This document shows, in pieces, positions 22,934-36,871 of a DNA stretch of 64,000 nt (the stretch's first letter is position 1; the number at the start of each line of letters is the position of its first letter). A model generated the notes under the pieces. It searched no databases and was not told where the DNA came from. It saw only the letters and a program-made list of their open reading frames with translations. The stretch is from contig JAITYX010000016.1 in assembly GCA_021018815.1 (NCBI GenBank), positions 7,951,001 through 8,015,000 of the forward strand, written 5' to 3'. Source of the DNA: Talinum fruticosum (Eukaryota > Streptophyta > Magnoliopsida > Caryophyllales > Talinaceae). The position numbers were made by a program, and so were the translations under genes.

Positions 22934-25900
22934 CTAGTCGTCCTTTGCACATAGCCGCTCTGAAAAGAGAATGGGAAAAACACACATTCAACATGCGACA
23001 AACACGAAGATAACTTTGAAATAAGGAACTTTGATGGTAATGAGAAGAATTATACTTAAATATTCGTAAGCCAATATCATGGAGGTTCCCCAAGCAGACA
23101 TGCTGAAAAATCTAGGACCCAGCCCTCTGTAGAAACCTTTCCACCCTTCATCTGCAACCAATTTCTTGACCACCTCGACTGCATTTTGCCTCTTACCTTG
23201 CCCCATTACCTAGTATAGTAAGTCACATGCAAAGATCAGGAGTGTGGACTTTAGAAATCGAGTTCACAACAAGACTACCATCAGTGTGGATCCCACCTGA
23301 CTAAGGTTTAGGGAGCTCCAAATGCAGGCACAAGGCAACGATAGCCATATAATCAGGGAGGCTGATTTTGGATTTAGAAGTCCAGTAAAAACACCAAAAA
23401 GACAACTGACAAACTTAAGAGTTGTCAGCTAGTAGCTCAAGGGTAGATCCCACCCAAACACCTCTCAAACCCCCCGCCCCCACCCAAAGTATATATTTGT
23501 CTAGCAGTTCTTGACCTATTCTGGGTTTTTTTTTTTTGGGGAGGGGGGATGTTGGAGGTAGTCTAAATACCTTATATTTCCTAAATACACAAGTGAAAGT
23601 TACTGCATCATGAGATGCATGACGCAATACTATTGATAATCTTGGCATCAGTACACAAAGGTATCAGCCTAAATTTCTTTCAGCCCTCAAAAACTCATGA
23701 CCATATAAGCAACGTCAAAAAGCTAGAATATCTGAAACTGAATTATGCTTGCAATGGCATCCACAGAGTTGCCGATATCATGATACACAAAAGATAAACA
23801 ATCTTCACCTGTACTTGCAGGCGAGTCTTGATGGTGTCTAATGGGGTTGTGATACAAGAAGCTGTAGCACCTGCAACAATGCCCCCAGCAGCTTGAACGC
23901 ACACGAGTTCCCTTACACTTGGACCCTCTTGACGTTCAGTCCCATATCCTAAAAGCCTGTAAGCCGTAAAAAGCAGAAGAAACATAAAAAAACTATAGAA
24001 AGCAAGCCAAATTGCTCTCTATAAAGAAATGCAGTAGAGATTTTATAAAGCCAAAACATTAATAAATGAGGGAACACAACAAGAACTTCTCAACAGGCAA
24101 CCCCTCTGAAACACATCAATCTAACATCTCACTTCAAAAATATATATATAATCAAAACAGAACAATGTCCAGACTCATAACCGCCCAAAGAACATAACTT
24201 CAAATCGGCCATTTGGAATGCTGATGGCGGATCAAGTTTGACATGTCCGTTCAACTAAACAAGAGTAGCTTATGCAACATGAAGTTTCTCCATCACATAA
24301 GTGTTCAGATATTAAGCATAATTAAGAGCACATTTTAACAGCTAAACCCATGGACTTTCGTATTTTCTCCGTCACATGAACATTTGGATATTAAAAATCA
24401 AGCTTCCTAGAGGTGTACTTCAATCTTTTGAACCATCAACTTAGAGCTGCACCCACGGGCTTTCCTAGTTTTGCAAGGGTATACAACTTTAAATGAGGAG
24501 GAATGATGAAATGACCAGATGGTAACAATTGAACAGCATAAAGGGTTCAGAAGGCCACACTTTACCTCCAAAATAAACGTTGACTAGAACCATAACTTGC
24601 CCACCACACAGCACTTGAAGGAGAATATGTCATCACAGATAGCCCAAACCCCCTGTATAGTCCTCGAATTCCATCAGATTTTACAATCTTGCGAACAACA
24701 TCAAGGCCCCCGTTATATGTTGCATAGCCCGAATATCCTTGCACCATTAATTTCTGGCTGACCTAGCTTTCAGAAAGATAAAAATGGGGTTAAAGCATGC
24801 TGTAGATATGTATGAACGGGTAAACCTATTACTTAAATTTACTTTCATCTTGAGATATGTATTGATCTCACAACAAAATTTGTACGAAGTTTTACCTTGT
24901 AAATAGAAAGGGAGAAATAAACAGAGGACAATTGATCAGCAAAGCAATTTGCTATATAAATTACAAAGCTTAGCAAGACAAACAAAAGAGAGAACATGCC
25001 AAGAACAATAACTGTGCAACCTGTCACTGTGATGTCATAGACTACATCTAATTCCTTGAGAAATATGGCAATAACCAAAATAAATTTCCAAAATTCTAAT
25101 TCTATGTGATATATGTCAATAACAGGAAACAAAAAATAATTACAACTACCACAAATGAGGGTCTCATCTCCGTCGTGAACATACAGCCCCAACAAAGTTG
25201 TCAAAGAAGCTGGTTATAAAAGATCTACCAGGTAAGTGCTGCAAAATAGAATAAAAGCTAGAGGAAGGCATATGGTTTACATTAATAGAAATAACAACAA
25301 CTTGACATAATTCTATTATAACAAGTCATGACTGGTAACCATCTAACTGCACTAATACCGTGAACAAAAAGAACTCATTTGAGTAAGCATGCTCAGGTTC
25401 TATTGAAACCTACCACATCAATTGGAACAAACACAGCCTGAGCACAAAGTGATCCCATCATGCCTGCAATTCCATTTGCTATGGCTGCGTGCGATGTTTC
25501 AGACAATTTGAGTGGCTCTGTCATCCGAAAAGCTGCAATTTTTGTGGTCTCCAGTGCAGTAAGGAATATAATCCTTGCCGGGATTGCACCAGTAATAACT
25601 GTACCAAATCCTCTGTACAAACCAGGTATTCCATCAGTTTTCAGTATGCCTCTGATAACTGAAAAAGCATTTCTGTCGACAATATCCTTTGAAGCAACCT
25701 GTAGCCTAGTCTTTACAAGAGAAACAGGATACAGTGCGACAGTAATCCCTGTAAATATTCCAGCTCCAACAACGTAGAATTTAGTCTTGTCAAGCCTGCA
25801 CAAAACATTTGAAAATTGTGCTATAAGGTATAATCATCAAATACTGGACGAGAAGAAGGAAGCTACTCCCAAGACAGAAGGTTGAATATGATTCTACTAA

Positions 25901-27459
25901 GACTCATATATTCAAAATAGTTCCCATTCATGATTATTTAAGGAAAAACAATTCAAGATGATCTTAACGAGCATGAATTTCCAACACAAAGCAATTTATG
26001 GATGGGAATGAATAGCGAGACAAAGGGATCATGTGAACAAGGGACAGGTCACACATACAAAGAAAAAGGAAAAGAAACACCAAAAGGGTACCACCCTTAA
26101 AAAGTTTGAAGCGTCATTCATGCAGAATGCTCATAATAATAAATTATGCAAAGGATTGCATTTCAGATATTGAACAAGACTGTCTGCTAAACGCTACTAG
26201 TCATCAGCGGCATTGCTGATGGATTAATATGATTGATTGTCTAACATTTTTGGATAATATGATTTCGTTCCCACAATGTCATAAAAAGCAAAGCTTAAGA
26301 CAGACTTCTGCTTCTGATAAGTACAAGTTGCACCGGTACACGTAAGAGGCCCTTCCAACAATCAAACAACTAACTTTGCCTCTGGAAAACCGGAAATATG
26401 ACTTCCACGACACCTCGTTTTTAGGCATGTACTGCATTATGTCAAAGAAGGTCTAAGGTGATTGAAGATGTTGCATATGCTTCACTGTAGTTAGCCACCA
26501 AAACTGCATGAAAGCTTTGAGTTGAAACCCTCTTATTAGCACTGGAAGGAGTATGTGGATGAGGAATTAAGGAACTAAGAGGCTTAATAGCTCTCTGGAT
26601 AAGTAGAGTTGAATCCTATCATTGAATTGTCATTTTCATCTCCACCATATCCACGTAAAGGTGTTTAAGCTGCTTTTCAGTTTTATTCAAAGCAAAGATG
26701 AATAATAACAACAACCACCCAAAATGGGAGATTGAGGTGATCGAGCATCAGTAAGATAGTCAAGGTTCACACACTAATTTAGAGTCTAGGCATTTCGAAA
26801 GACTTAGATGAGGAGGACACAGGCATCGTGGGCAATGGGAATTAGTATTTACGAAACCACACATATTGATTTTCCAACGATAAAAGGGTCTCATACAGTT
26901 CCACTTCATGTCGTGCACAAGGGACTGTTAAATCAGCTGTGAATTAGACTGCGGTGCATTACTCAGAAAAGCATCATAATCCAAACTTGATAAGGAAAAC
27001 AGGACTAATTTTCACAATTAACCAATTAGAACAAGAGCAACCAATGCTTATACATAACATAATTCATAAGCAACCAAACTTAATTTAGAAGATGGTGGCG
27101 TTAGCTTGTCATTTAATACAGTAATTCATCCGTTGATTACATGATTCTCTCTTTGAGAAAACTTCTCAAATCACTCCAAATAGAATTTCAAAAAAAAGGA
27201 AAATAACAGTCACTTTCCAAGTGAGATGAAATGAAAGAGAGATCCTCCCCAACCCCACCCAGAAAAAAAGAAAAAAAGCAATAAAACAAGCAAAAAATTG
27301 ACAACTTGACATCATAGATTACAAGGCTTATAGCAAAAATCTCAAGCTCATAATCAATGGGAATGAATGCAAAATAAAAGGAGGGAGGGGTGAGGGAGCT
27401 TACTTGTCCCAATTAATCTCGGTCTGGCCAAATGCTGCTCGAGCACCCGTCGACTCCAT
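22934..27459 (-). CDS. Mitochondrial carrier, SLC25A44-like (At5g15640 type)
   Basis: Inner-membrane solute carrier. The animal relative SLC25A44 carries branched-chain amino acids; the plant substrate is not established by sequence. Six exons: 27404-27459, 25414-25795, 24566-24762, 23815-23956, 23056-23209, 22934-22959, totalling 957 bases and 318 residues, all in phase. The three repeats show YPVSLVKTR (first; Ser replaces the acidic residue of PxD/ExxK/R), VPIDVVSQK (second) and TPLDTIKTR (third, canonical). GxxGLYRGFG-type motifs follow each. The C-terminus is KRLCAKDD. Exon 4 could instead end six bases later (GTGAAG donor), which would add Val-Gln. The start ATG at 27459 is the first in frame before INWDKLDK. 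Neighbour of the COBRA-like cluster, as I recall in Arabidopsis. Confidence 0.93.
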
Positions 27460-28320
27460 TGGAAGAATTCTTCAACTTGTAGTGAGAGAAAATCAAACAA
27501 AAAGATCAACAACAAATCCCAATGAAAACCCTAGCCATCAACCCAGATCAAACGATCAACCAAATCGGAAAAGATCCGACTTGAAAATTCGAATTATGAA
27601 AAAAATTCAATGAGCGTTGATTCCAGGAATGACGACGGAGAAAAGTAAAATACCCCCGACGAATTGGAGGCGGCATGCCTTGTAGCGGAAGCAGGACGGA
27701 AGAAGAGAGAAACAGACAACACCATTTTGTTCCCATAAATTAATTAATTAAGTAATATTATTATGTTGTTAATCATGATTAGGGGCCAAGCTCCTTTAAC
27801 ATGTGATTAATAAAGGTTTAGAGGGATTAATTTGGCCTCTAATTTTTAAATTAATAAAAGGAAAACAATTGGAATTTGTCTTTCGGATTTTGACCGCAGA
27901 AATTTTTGAACCAAGTTCACACCAAGAGAGGAGGTCATAAGACAAAGTTAGGTATTAGAGCTGATTTCAATATGGTAAATTGGTAATCCAATACAATTTT
28001 TGACCCATAAAATACTATTCTTCCTTGAAATAAATGTCTTTATCACGAATTAAAGATATTTACGCATTTTAAAGGTCTTTGCCACGAAATAAATAAATGT
28101 ATTTTATCAAAACAATGAAAGTGTAGATATTGCTTGAATAAAATTTAATAGATTCAAATACTGTCAAATTTGAGAAATAGATAAGTTAATTCGCTATACT
28201 AACTAGATTTTGCTAAAAGATTAGAACAGCCTTCATATATTAAATGACTGAGTGTTTTGATTCTTTTTTTTAGGCCTTAAAGAGTGTTTCTCACGCTTTG
28301 AGTAATGTAAAATCATGTAG

Positions 28321-28372
<52 letters not shown>

Positions 28373-30311
28373 CATAGAGAACTATAAGTGTAAATGAGAA
28401 TCGGAAGCTTTCAATCTCCATCCTTTATTTATAATCTAATGGTTGAGATTAAACCCTAACTTTTACTCATTAATTCACTCATTCAATCCCCACTCTCCCT
28501 TTTCATTCTCCTTATCTTGATAATAGTTAATGTTGCCGGATTGCCACTATCGCTGGAGCTTCACCATCATCGGACAACTAATGTCATCGTAAATATCCGA
28601 CAAATTGGTAGTTGACGCAAATGACAGAGAAAGAGCCCCCTCAACAGGGTTCACCATGCCCTTTGTTAGGATTTTTCCACTATTTCGATGGCTTTGTCAC
28701 CGGAAATATCAACCGTCGAATTCGACAACGAAACCATCGGAATAGTCAAAAAAATCGTAAAATAGGTATAATGAACCCCATCGAAGAAAACCTTTTCTCT
28801 CTCGTCCACGTCAACCACCAATTTGTAAGAAAATGTCAACCATTTTCTCCGGCGGCAACAGTGAAGCTCCCAATTGAAGCTAATATATATTAAGCTAGAA
28901 AAGATAAATAGATATGACTAATGAGGAAATCATGACGCTGAACATTTCATCAAGGTAGACCCTTCCGGAGTCCAGAGCGTGTGTATGGGGAGGGTATCTG
29001 TGCCAAGAAAATGAAAGCCGATATGGACCCTGTATACTGCATGGGCCTCATGGCCCACTGGATCCCCTAGAGGCTAATATTCATTTTATAGGCGTGTAAT
29101 AGTTAAAATATTTTTTTCTCTTACTTTAAGAATAACATTGACTCTATTGAATTTAACATTGATTTTATAGATGCATAATGAATATAAGTTATTTTTACAT
29201 TTATAATAACTGAAAGATATCCTCGACTTTGTCGAATCTAATATATAGGTGTATAATGATTAAAGATTTTTTTGTTTAGGTTAAGGGTATTCTCGAATTT
29301 GTCAAACCCAATTCAACATAGGTTTGTTAATGTTTTAAGATAAAAATTCTCTTAATATATGCGCTTCTAAAGCTCCAAATTTATGTTTTTCTCCTTATTT
29401 GATTGAACCTGCTATTATCATAATGAACACTTTGTTTGATTAACCAAAGGCTTTTCAAATGAATCGAATGAGTTCTTTTTCGATCATCAATTTGTTGATG
29501 GGCATTAACCAAAAAAAAAAAAAAAAAAGGTTGTGACTTGACTTCTCTGCGGAATGGTGATCAGATCATTTAGGTGTTCGACCATCCTATCATCCTATTA
29601 TTCTATGCAGGCAGCCTTGGCTCTAACAGGCCAAGGAACATACTAAACGTAGGGGTTTTGGGATCATATTAAAGCAGTCATGTTGAAGGTACGTTTCTCG
29701 CTCTCTCTCTCTCTATCTGGAAAGCTTTCATTTTTCACCTCCTTCTCCTCAAGCTGTTCTTGAAAGTTAGCTGACAAGTAAAGAAAGAACATAAAGTCAA
29801 CAAAAAGGCTTAACTAAGAAGCCTAATTTGCTAATCTTTATTAACAAAAAAAAATCACAGAGCTAGCAAGAGAGAGTCCACATCCTGCAATTTCAGCAAA
29901 ATCAGATAAAGAAATCGACTGTCAGAACCCAAAATCCATAAACTTTTCTTGTTCAGATCATTAAATTCTTTCTATTCTAATGTCTGCCATAATCATAATA
30001 TTAGTAAATGACAGCTCGTAGTCATGAGTCATAAACTTGTGAGTAAAAAAACAAAGGCACAAAATGAAGTAATTAAAATTTACATTAGCTGATTTTGCGG
30101 GCAGCTAATTAAGCATCACTTCATCACATGCCAACCAAGTCAATCCGTTCCTTTGGGTTTGACTTGAAAACGTAATTAATTCTCCTCTCTAAAATATCTT
30201 CAAAAGAACCCTACTAGTTAGGCATTCAAATCTGAATCACTTCAGTTCAGACAGAGAGGCTGAGAGATAACGAGAGACTGAAACCTAAGGAAACACTGTT
30301 AGAGTACAAGA
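27460..30311. other. Divergent intergenic region between carrier and COBL5-like gene
   Basis: 2.85 kb of AT-rich DNA, holding both upstream regions. It contains a TA microsatellite (28323-28367), an A-run near 29512-29528 and a short CT run near 29700. A plus-strand frame at 28612-28893 has no family signal and no signs of being a gene. Confidence 0.5.
28323..28367. repeat. (TA)n microsatellite
   Basis: About 22 uninterrupted TA units. Confidence 0.95.
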
Positions 30312-31786
30312 ATGGAGGGTACATCGGTTTTTGGTTCTCTTCTTCTTCTGTTGCTTATTTCTTGTTCTTACTTCTCTCTTACAGGTAACCATATAGTTCT
30401 TCCTTCATTTCGTACAACTTTTACTCATTATTATGTGTTAATGTACATCAGCTAGACTTGTCAACTTCAATATGCAGAAAAATCTGACAATGTGAATGTA
30501 TGGTTATAATGTCGTATACTCATATGTGAAGTTGATTATAATGAGTGATTCTTCATCGATTCATGAGTTTTTTCCGATGATCTTTCCAACTAGTACATTT
30601 TAGCTTCTAGTTTTTGTTTGTTTGAACTAATAAAGAGTTAGCACTAATTTTTAAGTTTTTGCTGGGTCATTTTCAGATGCTTACAATCATCATCTTCATC
30701 AGCACAATGAGAATATTACCATCAAGTGGGATGTCTTAAGCTGGACTCCTGATGGTTATGTTGTAAGTGCTCTCATCCTCCATCCTTAGTGCATACATTC
30801 TATTCGCGGTAACAGAAGAATGGGGGAATTGCTTGGTTAATTTTAATGGTTGCCTCTCTCAGATTAATGCATGCTCCACTAAATATCTTCACAAATTGCA
30901 AATCTCAGCTAATTAACATTATGTTTCAATGTGTTATGATTTCTGAAGTGTGACCCACATTGAGAATTATTGTTGTTGTTGTTTTTCAAATTATGTTATA
31001 TGGAAATATGGAATGGTACATAGGCATTGGTAACGATCTATAACTACCAAAAGAACCGAACCATAGAAGCCCCAGGATGGGAACTGGGGTGGGCATGGGC
31101 AGGCCATGAGTTCATACAGAGCATCGATGGAGCCCAAATAACAGATGACCAACAAGGGACGAAGACCAATTGCTCAAACCACAAAAACTTAATCCCAGCA
31201 GCGAGCTGCAGCAAACACCCCAAGATAGTAGACTTGAAGTCTAAGACGACCCCCTTAAGCCAAAACATATCCAATTGCTGCAAAGGAGGGGTGCTGGGTT
31301 CATGGTCCAATGGTCCTGCTAACTCATCAACAAGCGCGTTCCAAATGACCATCGGCCATGCCGCCACCAACAACAGGACCATCAGACTGCCAAGAAACTG
31401 CACGTTCGAGGCACCCGGAGCTTGGTACACCTGTGGACCTTTCCACATTGTTCAGCGTTCTAGATTTGTGACAGAGGACAAAAGGAGAACCACTCAGGCT
31501 CAAGGTAAATTAAATTGCTTCTTTTTTTGTTTGGGATCAACTTGGTTTATTTCTTCCAAATATTGGGAATGAATGAATGAACATAACAAGGATGTTAATT
31601 TTATGAATTGTGGCAGTGACATGGAATTCTACATGCTTGTATTCTGGAGCCAGAGCGAGAGCACCAGCCCCGGCGCCAAGCCCTACAAATAACCCTTCAA
31701 TGGTCAGCAACCTTGCATCTTGCAGTCTTGGCTGCCCTCCCTCACTCTTTCTTTTGGGTCTCTTTCTAGTCTCTCTAACTAGCTAG
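30312..31786 (+). CDS. Short COBRA-like protein (COBL5-like) with own GPI-type tail
   Basis: Four exons: 30312-30384, 30677-30762, 31024-31504, 31617-31786, giving 269 residues with all junctions in phase. Order: signal peptide (1-24), COBRA domain (NITIKWDVLSWTPDGYV, GWELGWAWAG, CCKGGVLGSW, WYTCGP, VTWNSTC), then, where ordinary COBRA proteins continue to the CCVS region, an Ala/Pro-rich linker (RAPAPAPSPTNNPS) and a hydrophobic C-terminus ending LFLVSLTS. It is thus about 60 percent of normal length, yet keeps the secretion signal and a plausible GPI-attachment tail. Exon phases match the first four exons of the neighbouring full-length genes. An AATAAA lies at about 31874. A His-rich insert (HHLHQH) follows the signal peptide. 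Role in wall assembly is inferred from the family. Confidence 0.9.
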
Positions 31787-33224
31787 TACTGTCAGAGTAT
31801 TACTAGCTAATTGTTCCCCTTTCTAGCCCAGGGTTGATTTCATTGTACTGTTAGCTACCCAAGTTATTACTATCAATAAACTAATGATTTAGCTCAAACC
31901 AATTCGAATCTGACACGAACTTTTTCTACATAATTTTTTTCGGGTTTTGGGCTGTAAATGAATGGAACTGGAAGGTAAGCCCATGGACTGAGAAAGGGTT
32001 TTGACCCAGAAAAAGGTGGCCTGCAACTGCGAGAAGTCAAGAACATGGCTGGTGGAAGGAACCAATTCTCTCTCTAAAATAAAAGCAGTGATGTAGACAT
32101 CAGAGTCATGAGCCAAGCCAACCACGAATTTGGACAACCAGCTGGAGTTTTAATTAATAAAAAAGCAGTGACAGAAAAATGAAAAAGAAATGGAAAACCA
32201 AGACGCAAGTTTTCATTTTCAGCACAAGGAAGCAAACCTATCAACACGCTGAACTGAGCTGGACCTCCACTGTCTCCCAATTCAGTCTTTATTCCTCAAC
32301 AAACCCCCAAAAGCAGTCCCTCGTTTTTTTACGTGTTTTTTTATTACTTATTATGATATCATAAAATTAACTCAAAATTAATACATTATTTATATTTAAA
32401 TCTAAATTCAAATTGAACTCGCGTGAAGTTCAACATACATGAGTAGTAAGTACTTTTATTTGTGCCAATTCACAAATTAGTTTATATATTTGTTACATAA
32501 TGTGTATAGTATTGTTATTCAATAAAAACCAATTTTTATATCATCAACATCATAAAAACTAAGTAATTTCGGAGATATATATTGATATAAAAATTAAAAT
32601 AAATTAATATATATAATTTTATTATTAATAAAAAGTACTTACCTTCAATTGATATAAGAATTAAGTTTTTCACATTTCTTATTAGTATTTGAGTTCTAAT
32701 TGGTACGATTTTATTCAATAGAGTTATAAACTTTTACATTCTCTTCTAATCCCGTGATCAATTCATTATTATAAAAAATCAACCCAAAAAGAAGGTTACA
32801 AAGAAAACGAAAGAAGCACCTTAACATCCCCAGATGAGGTTCGACCCCAAGTACACCTCAAGCTCAAAGCCTTCCCCAAGAATCCCTGGTCTACAAAGCC
32901 CCTCTGTTTTCACTAGACGACGACACACACCCGTCACTTCCCACCTATCCTTTTCCCATTTTCTTTCTGGACTTTAGTGAAGATCAATGGTGGGGCAATG
33001 GGCACAAATTCCTTAATTTAATCAATCCACGCCAAATCAAAAAAACTCTCTTTTAATACTCTCTTTCGAGTCTTTTCTGACTCCGACTTGGCACGTGAGG
33101 AGGAAGCTACTGGAATTCTCGGCCACCATTGCTCTTTCTTTTCTTCCTCCCTTCTCTCTCTGTCTCTCTGTCTCTCTGTCTCTCTCCCCTCAACTCCGGT
33201 GGAAATTCCGGGCCAAGAAACGAA
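31787..33224. other. Intergenic between two COBRA-like genes
   Basis: The 3' flank of the short gene and the promoter/leader of the next. I found no remnants of exons 5-6 of a COBRA gene, so the short gene is not simply a full gene cut by one mutation. A CTCTCTGT-type pyrimidine tract at about 33153-33188 lies in the likely leader of the next gene. Confidence 0.55.
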
Positions 33225-36200
33225 ATGGGGTTGAGTTCCATGTCCTTGATCAGATCATCGCTCTCCAATTTCACCATTTTCGGCCTTGTGTTTGTCTTGT
33301 ACATCTCTTGTTCTAGCTTCACTCTTACAGGTTGGTCAAATTGATTACCTCATTCTTTTTTATGGTTTCTAAAGTTTGGAACTTTATTGATTGTCTCATG
33401 ATAAATTTAATTTCATTCATCGGTTATACTACCTGCCCCATCCTTCTCTTGCTCAGTTGACTAATTTTGGATGTTTCTGGAAATTTATAGGATAATTTAG
33501 GTGTTGGTTTTGGTTATGTTGCTGGGTGTTCTGTAGCTTTGTCTTTTAACAATGGGAATATTTGCACCCTTTTATCTTTAATTTCAATTAGAATTCCCAC
33601 TGCATTCCCAAAATAAAAAGAACTGGAAGGCTTGTGTTCTTTGGTTTTCAGTTTTTTAAAAAAGAGGAAAAAAGGGGAAATCTCTTGCTGAAACCTTGGA
33701 AAATTTGACATTTAAGGCATGAATTTGGTTGTTATTTAGGCTTGTGTTTTTATTGCATTTGTTTGTTGCTGTTCTTCATGGCATTTGGTACTGATGGGTT
33801 TGTTTGTATCAAGTGGGATATGTTTGGTAACTTTGATTTAATTCAAATATAATATTTTGGTATGATGGTTAAATTCTTCTGTAGCTTGTTGAGATTTTGT
33901 TTCCTTGTTTGTTGATTATGGAAAAAGAATTATAGGAAATCCTGAATATTTTCCCCCTAATTATTTTTTTAAAATTTTTAGGTGTATTATTGGAAATATT
34001 TCAAGGCCTTTTCTAATAACTAGAAGGACTTTGAGAAAAGTCTAAGCTCATGGATAGTTGTGAACATGATCTGAAACTGAATGTGGGAAACCAGCTCTTT
34101 AGAGTTGCTGCAGCTGAGTCAATGCATGAAAAATGGTGTTTTGAGCAAAAAAACTCTGTTAACGAATGAAATTTGCCACTTTCATCCCAAATTCTAGCAT
34201 CTAAGCTTTACTGGGCTTGTGAATCATGATAAAAGGAGGAATTTTCAAACTTTCCTATCGTTTAATATTAGTAATATTATGTCTAGGATGCTGAATTTCA
34301 TGAATGTGCCTTTGAAAGCTTCCCCCAAGTTTCTTCCAATTTTTGCCCCTGTTTTATTAAGTGCTGTTTCTGTTTTTCAGAAGCCTATGATCCTCTTGAT
34401 CCTACTGGGAACATCACCATCAAATGGGATATCATGTCTTGGACTCCTGATGGTTATGTTGTGAGTAAATGTCTCCCCTGTGCTTATTAACACTTGTTTC
34501 AGTAGCTTTCAACATGTAGTTTATTAGGTTGGTGTCTTATACATTAAAAACATAAATTCTCCCTTTCCAGAGCTGTTTTGGTAGGTTCAAGCGTTCTGAG
34601 TGCTGGGCATATTATTATTTCAACAGTATGCTATTAATTCACGGAAAGCAGTCATATACCTTATGTTAACTATATGCATCTGTAACAACTAGAGAATCTA
34701 GATTAGGAAATAATCTAGACTGTACAATCAGCTCTGTTTCTCCATCCAATGAATCTCAATTTGCTCGAGCAGATGATAATATGTTGAATCTTCTCTATAA
34801 AACCCTTCATTTTTCTTCTTCATGACGGTCTTTTCATCCTTTGATTGGACTGGTAGGCTGTAGTTACTATTTTCAACTTCCAAAAATACCGGCACATTCA
34901 AGTACCAGGATGGCAACTGGGATGGACATGGGCCAAAAAAGAGGTCATATGGAACATGGTGGGTGGCCAAGCAACCGAGCAAGGAGATTGTTCTAAATTC
35001 AAAGGAAATATCCCACATTGTTGTAAGAAGGATCCAACCATTGTAGATTTGTTGCCCGGGACCCCTTACAACCAGCAGATTGCAAACTGTTGTCGGGGAG
35101 GAGTCCTGAGTTCTTGGGTGCAAGATCCTCCTAATGCAGTCAGTGCATTCCAAATTAGTGTGGGTCGATCAGGCACGACCAACAGAACAGTCAAAGTGCC
35201 AAAGAACTTCACTCTTAAGGCACCTGGACCAGGTTACACCTGTGGACCTGGGAAAATTGTGAAGCCTAGTAAATTTAAAACCCAAGATGGGAGGAGAACA
35301 ACTCAAGCTTTAAGTAAGTCAATCGGGAGTTGCTATTTGAAATTACCTTCCATAAGATATCATTTGTGATCTTGCTTCTAGCCAGGACATTGCATTTTTC
35401 ACATCAACTTTATTTTCTGTTTCTAATTCTAAATAATGTGATCGGTCCTCGGTGCTGGAGGATGTTGGCTGCATGCAAGTAGGGAATCAGAATCATGTTT
35501 GTAGCTGTATAAAACATTTCCTGGTTCTTTAAATTTTTAATTTGCTGTTGAAATTTTGTAACTTATTGTTTCCTTGTGCATCAGTGACTTGGAATGTTAC
35601 ATGCACATATTCCCAGTTCCTGTCTCAAAGAACTCCTACATGCTGCGTCTCACTTTCATCCTTCTACAATGATACTATTGTCCCCTGCCCGACATGTAGC
35701 TGTGGCTGTCAAAATAACATTACTCAGCCAGGAAGCTGTGTGGAGTAAGCTTTAACAGAATTAACTACCATCTTTCTGTTGCAACAGTAATATTTCATCA
35801 TTCTTTTCCTCGATCTTCCCTAAGATTGATGTTGATTTGTCGCTTCTTTTGCAGGGAAAACTCACCATACTTGGCTTCAGTTGTTTCTGGTTCAAGTTCT
35901 GACAAAAATAGCTACTTGTCGCCTTTGGTTCAGTGCACTAACCATATGTGCCCAATCCGGATTCATTGGCACGTAAAACTCAATTACAAGGATTATTGGC
36001 GAGTCAAGGTTACGGTTACAAACTTCAACTATAGGATGAACTACTCGCAATGGAACTTGGTTGTGCAACATCCTAACTTTGATAACTTGACTGAGATTTT
36101 CAGCTTCAATTACGAACCATTGGCTCCTTACTCTGGGATAAGTAAGTTCATCTCTCCCTCCCTCTGTGACTGCAATGTGATGTGCCCTTGTTTTACCTGA

Positions 36201-36871
36201 CAATAGAACAATGAAGAGATGCTATTTGATTACTTGGGTCTTTCTTGCATAATGTTTTGGATTTTTGGTACCATAGAGTTTGGGCTTCATAGTGAGCATC
36301 ATGTCATCAGACTGACACACTTGTACCTCTGTTTGTTCCACTTCTCGCCCAGTTGTCCTCAACCAGGGAAAAGAAATATTAAATTATTGTGGTCTTGTAA
36401 GCCATGGTTTGTTCTCAACCTGTAAAAATTGCTCATTTGTGGATATTGTTGTAACTTGACCTTGTTTTCTTCGAAATGGTAGATCAAAAAAGCAACCTGT
36501 TATGAATTCATTTACTATTTCCCTAGTGTGGAAGCGTTCTGATGTTTAACTGCCTTCTTTTGGCCCTCTTCTGCAACAGATGATACTGGCATGCTATGGG
36601 GAATCAAGTTTTACAATGATCTGCTTATGCAAGCTGGTCCATATGGCAATGTTCAATCTGAATTACTCTTCCGCAAGGACAAGTCTACATTTACATTTGA
36701 AAAGGCTGGGCTTTCCCTCGGAGGATTTACTTCAATGGTGATAATTGTGTCATGCCTCCTCCAGATTCCTACCCATGGTTGCCTAATGCCAGTTCGAGGC
36801 CAAATTTCTCCCTCCTAACTATAACCTTGACACTGTTATCAGCCTTTGCATTGCTATATGCCCATCATTGA
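33225..36871 (+). CDS. COBRA-like GPI-anchored protein (COB/COBL1 type)
   Basis: Extracellular GPI-anchored protein guiding oriented cellulose deposition. Six exons: 33225-33330, 34381-34460, 34857-35313, 35585-35744, 35855-36141, 36580-36871. Signal peptide (about 1-34), COBRA domain starting AYDPLDPTGNITIKWD, CCKKDPTIVDLLPG, TCCVSLSSFYND with the following Cys-rich CPTCSCGCQ, WRVKVTVTNFNYRMNYSQW, and a C-terminal hydrophobic tail. As written, exon 6 leaves frame after FTFEK and stops at 36816-36818. One extra base in the AAAAGG run near 36701-36705 gives the invariant GWAFPRR continuation, MPPPDSYPWLPN and a GPI-type tail ending at 36871. The total would be 460 residues, normal for the family. 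The same exon in the gene at 37401-39737 is intact and confirms the expected frame. Confidence 0.92.

Noticed and set aside
28612..28893. 93-residue plus-strand frame
   Set aside because: No family signal, no splice context, polar low-information composition.
32830..32860. GGTTCGACCCC resembling a tRNA B box
   Set aside because: No A box or cloverleaf arms upstream at the right spacing.
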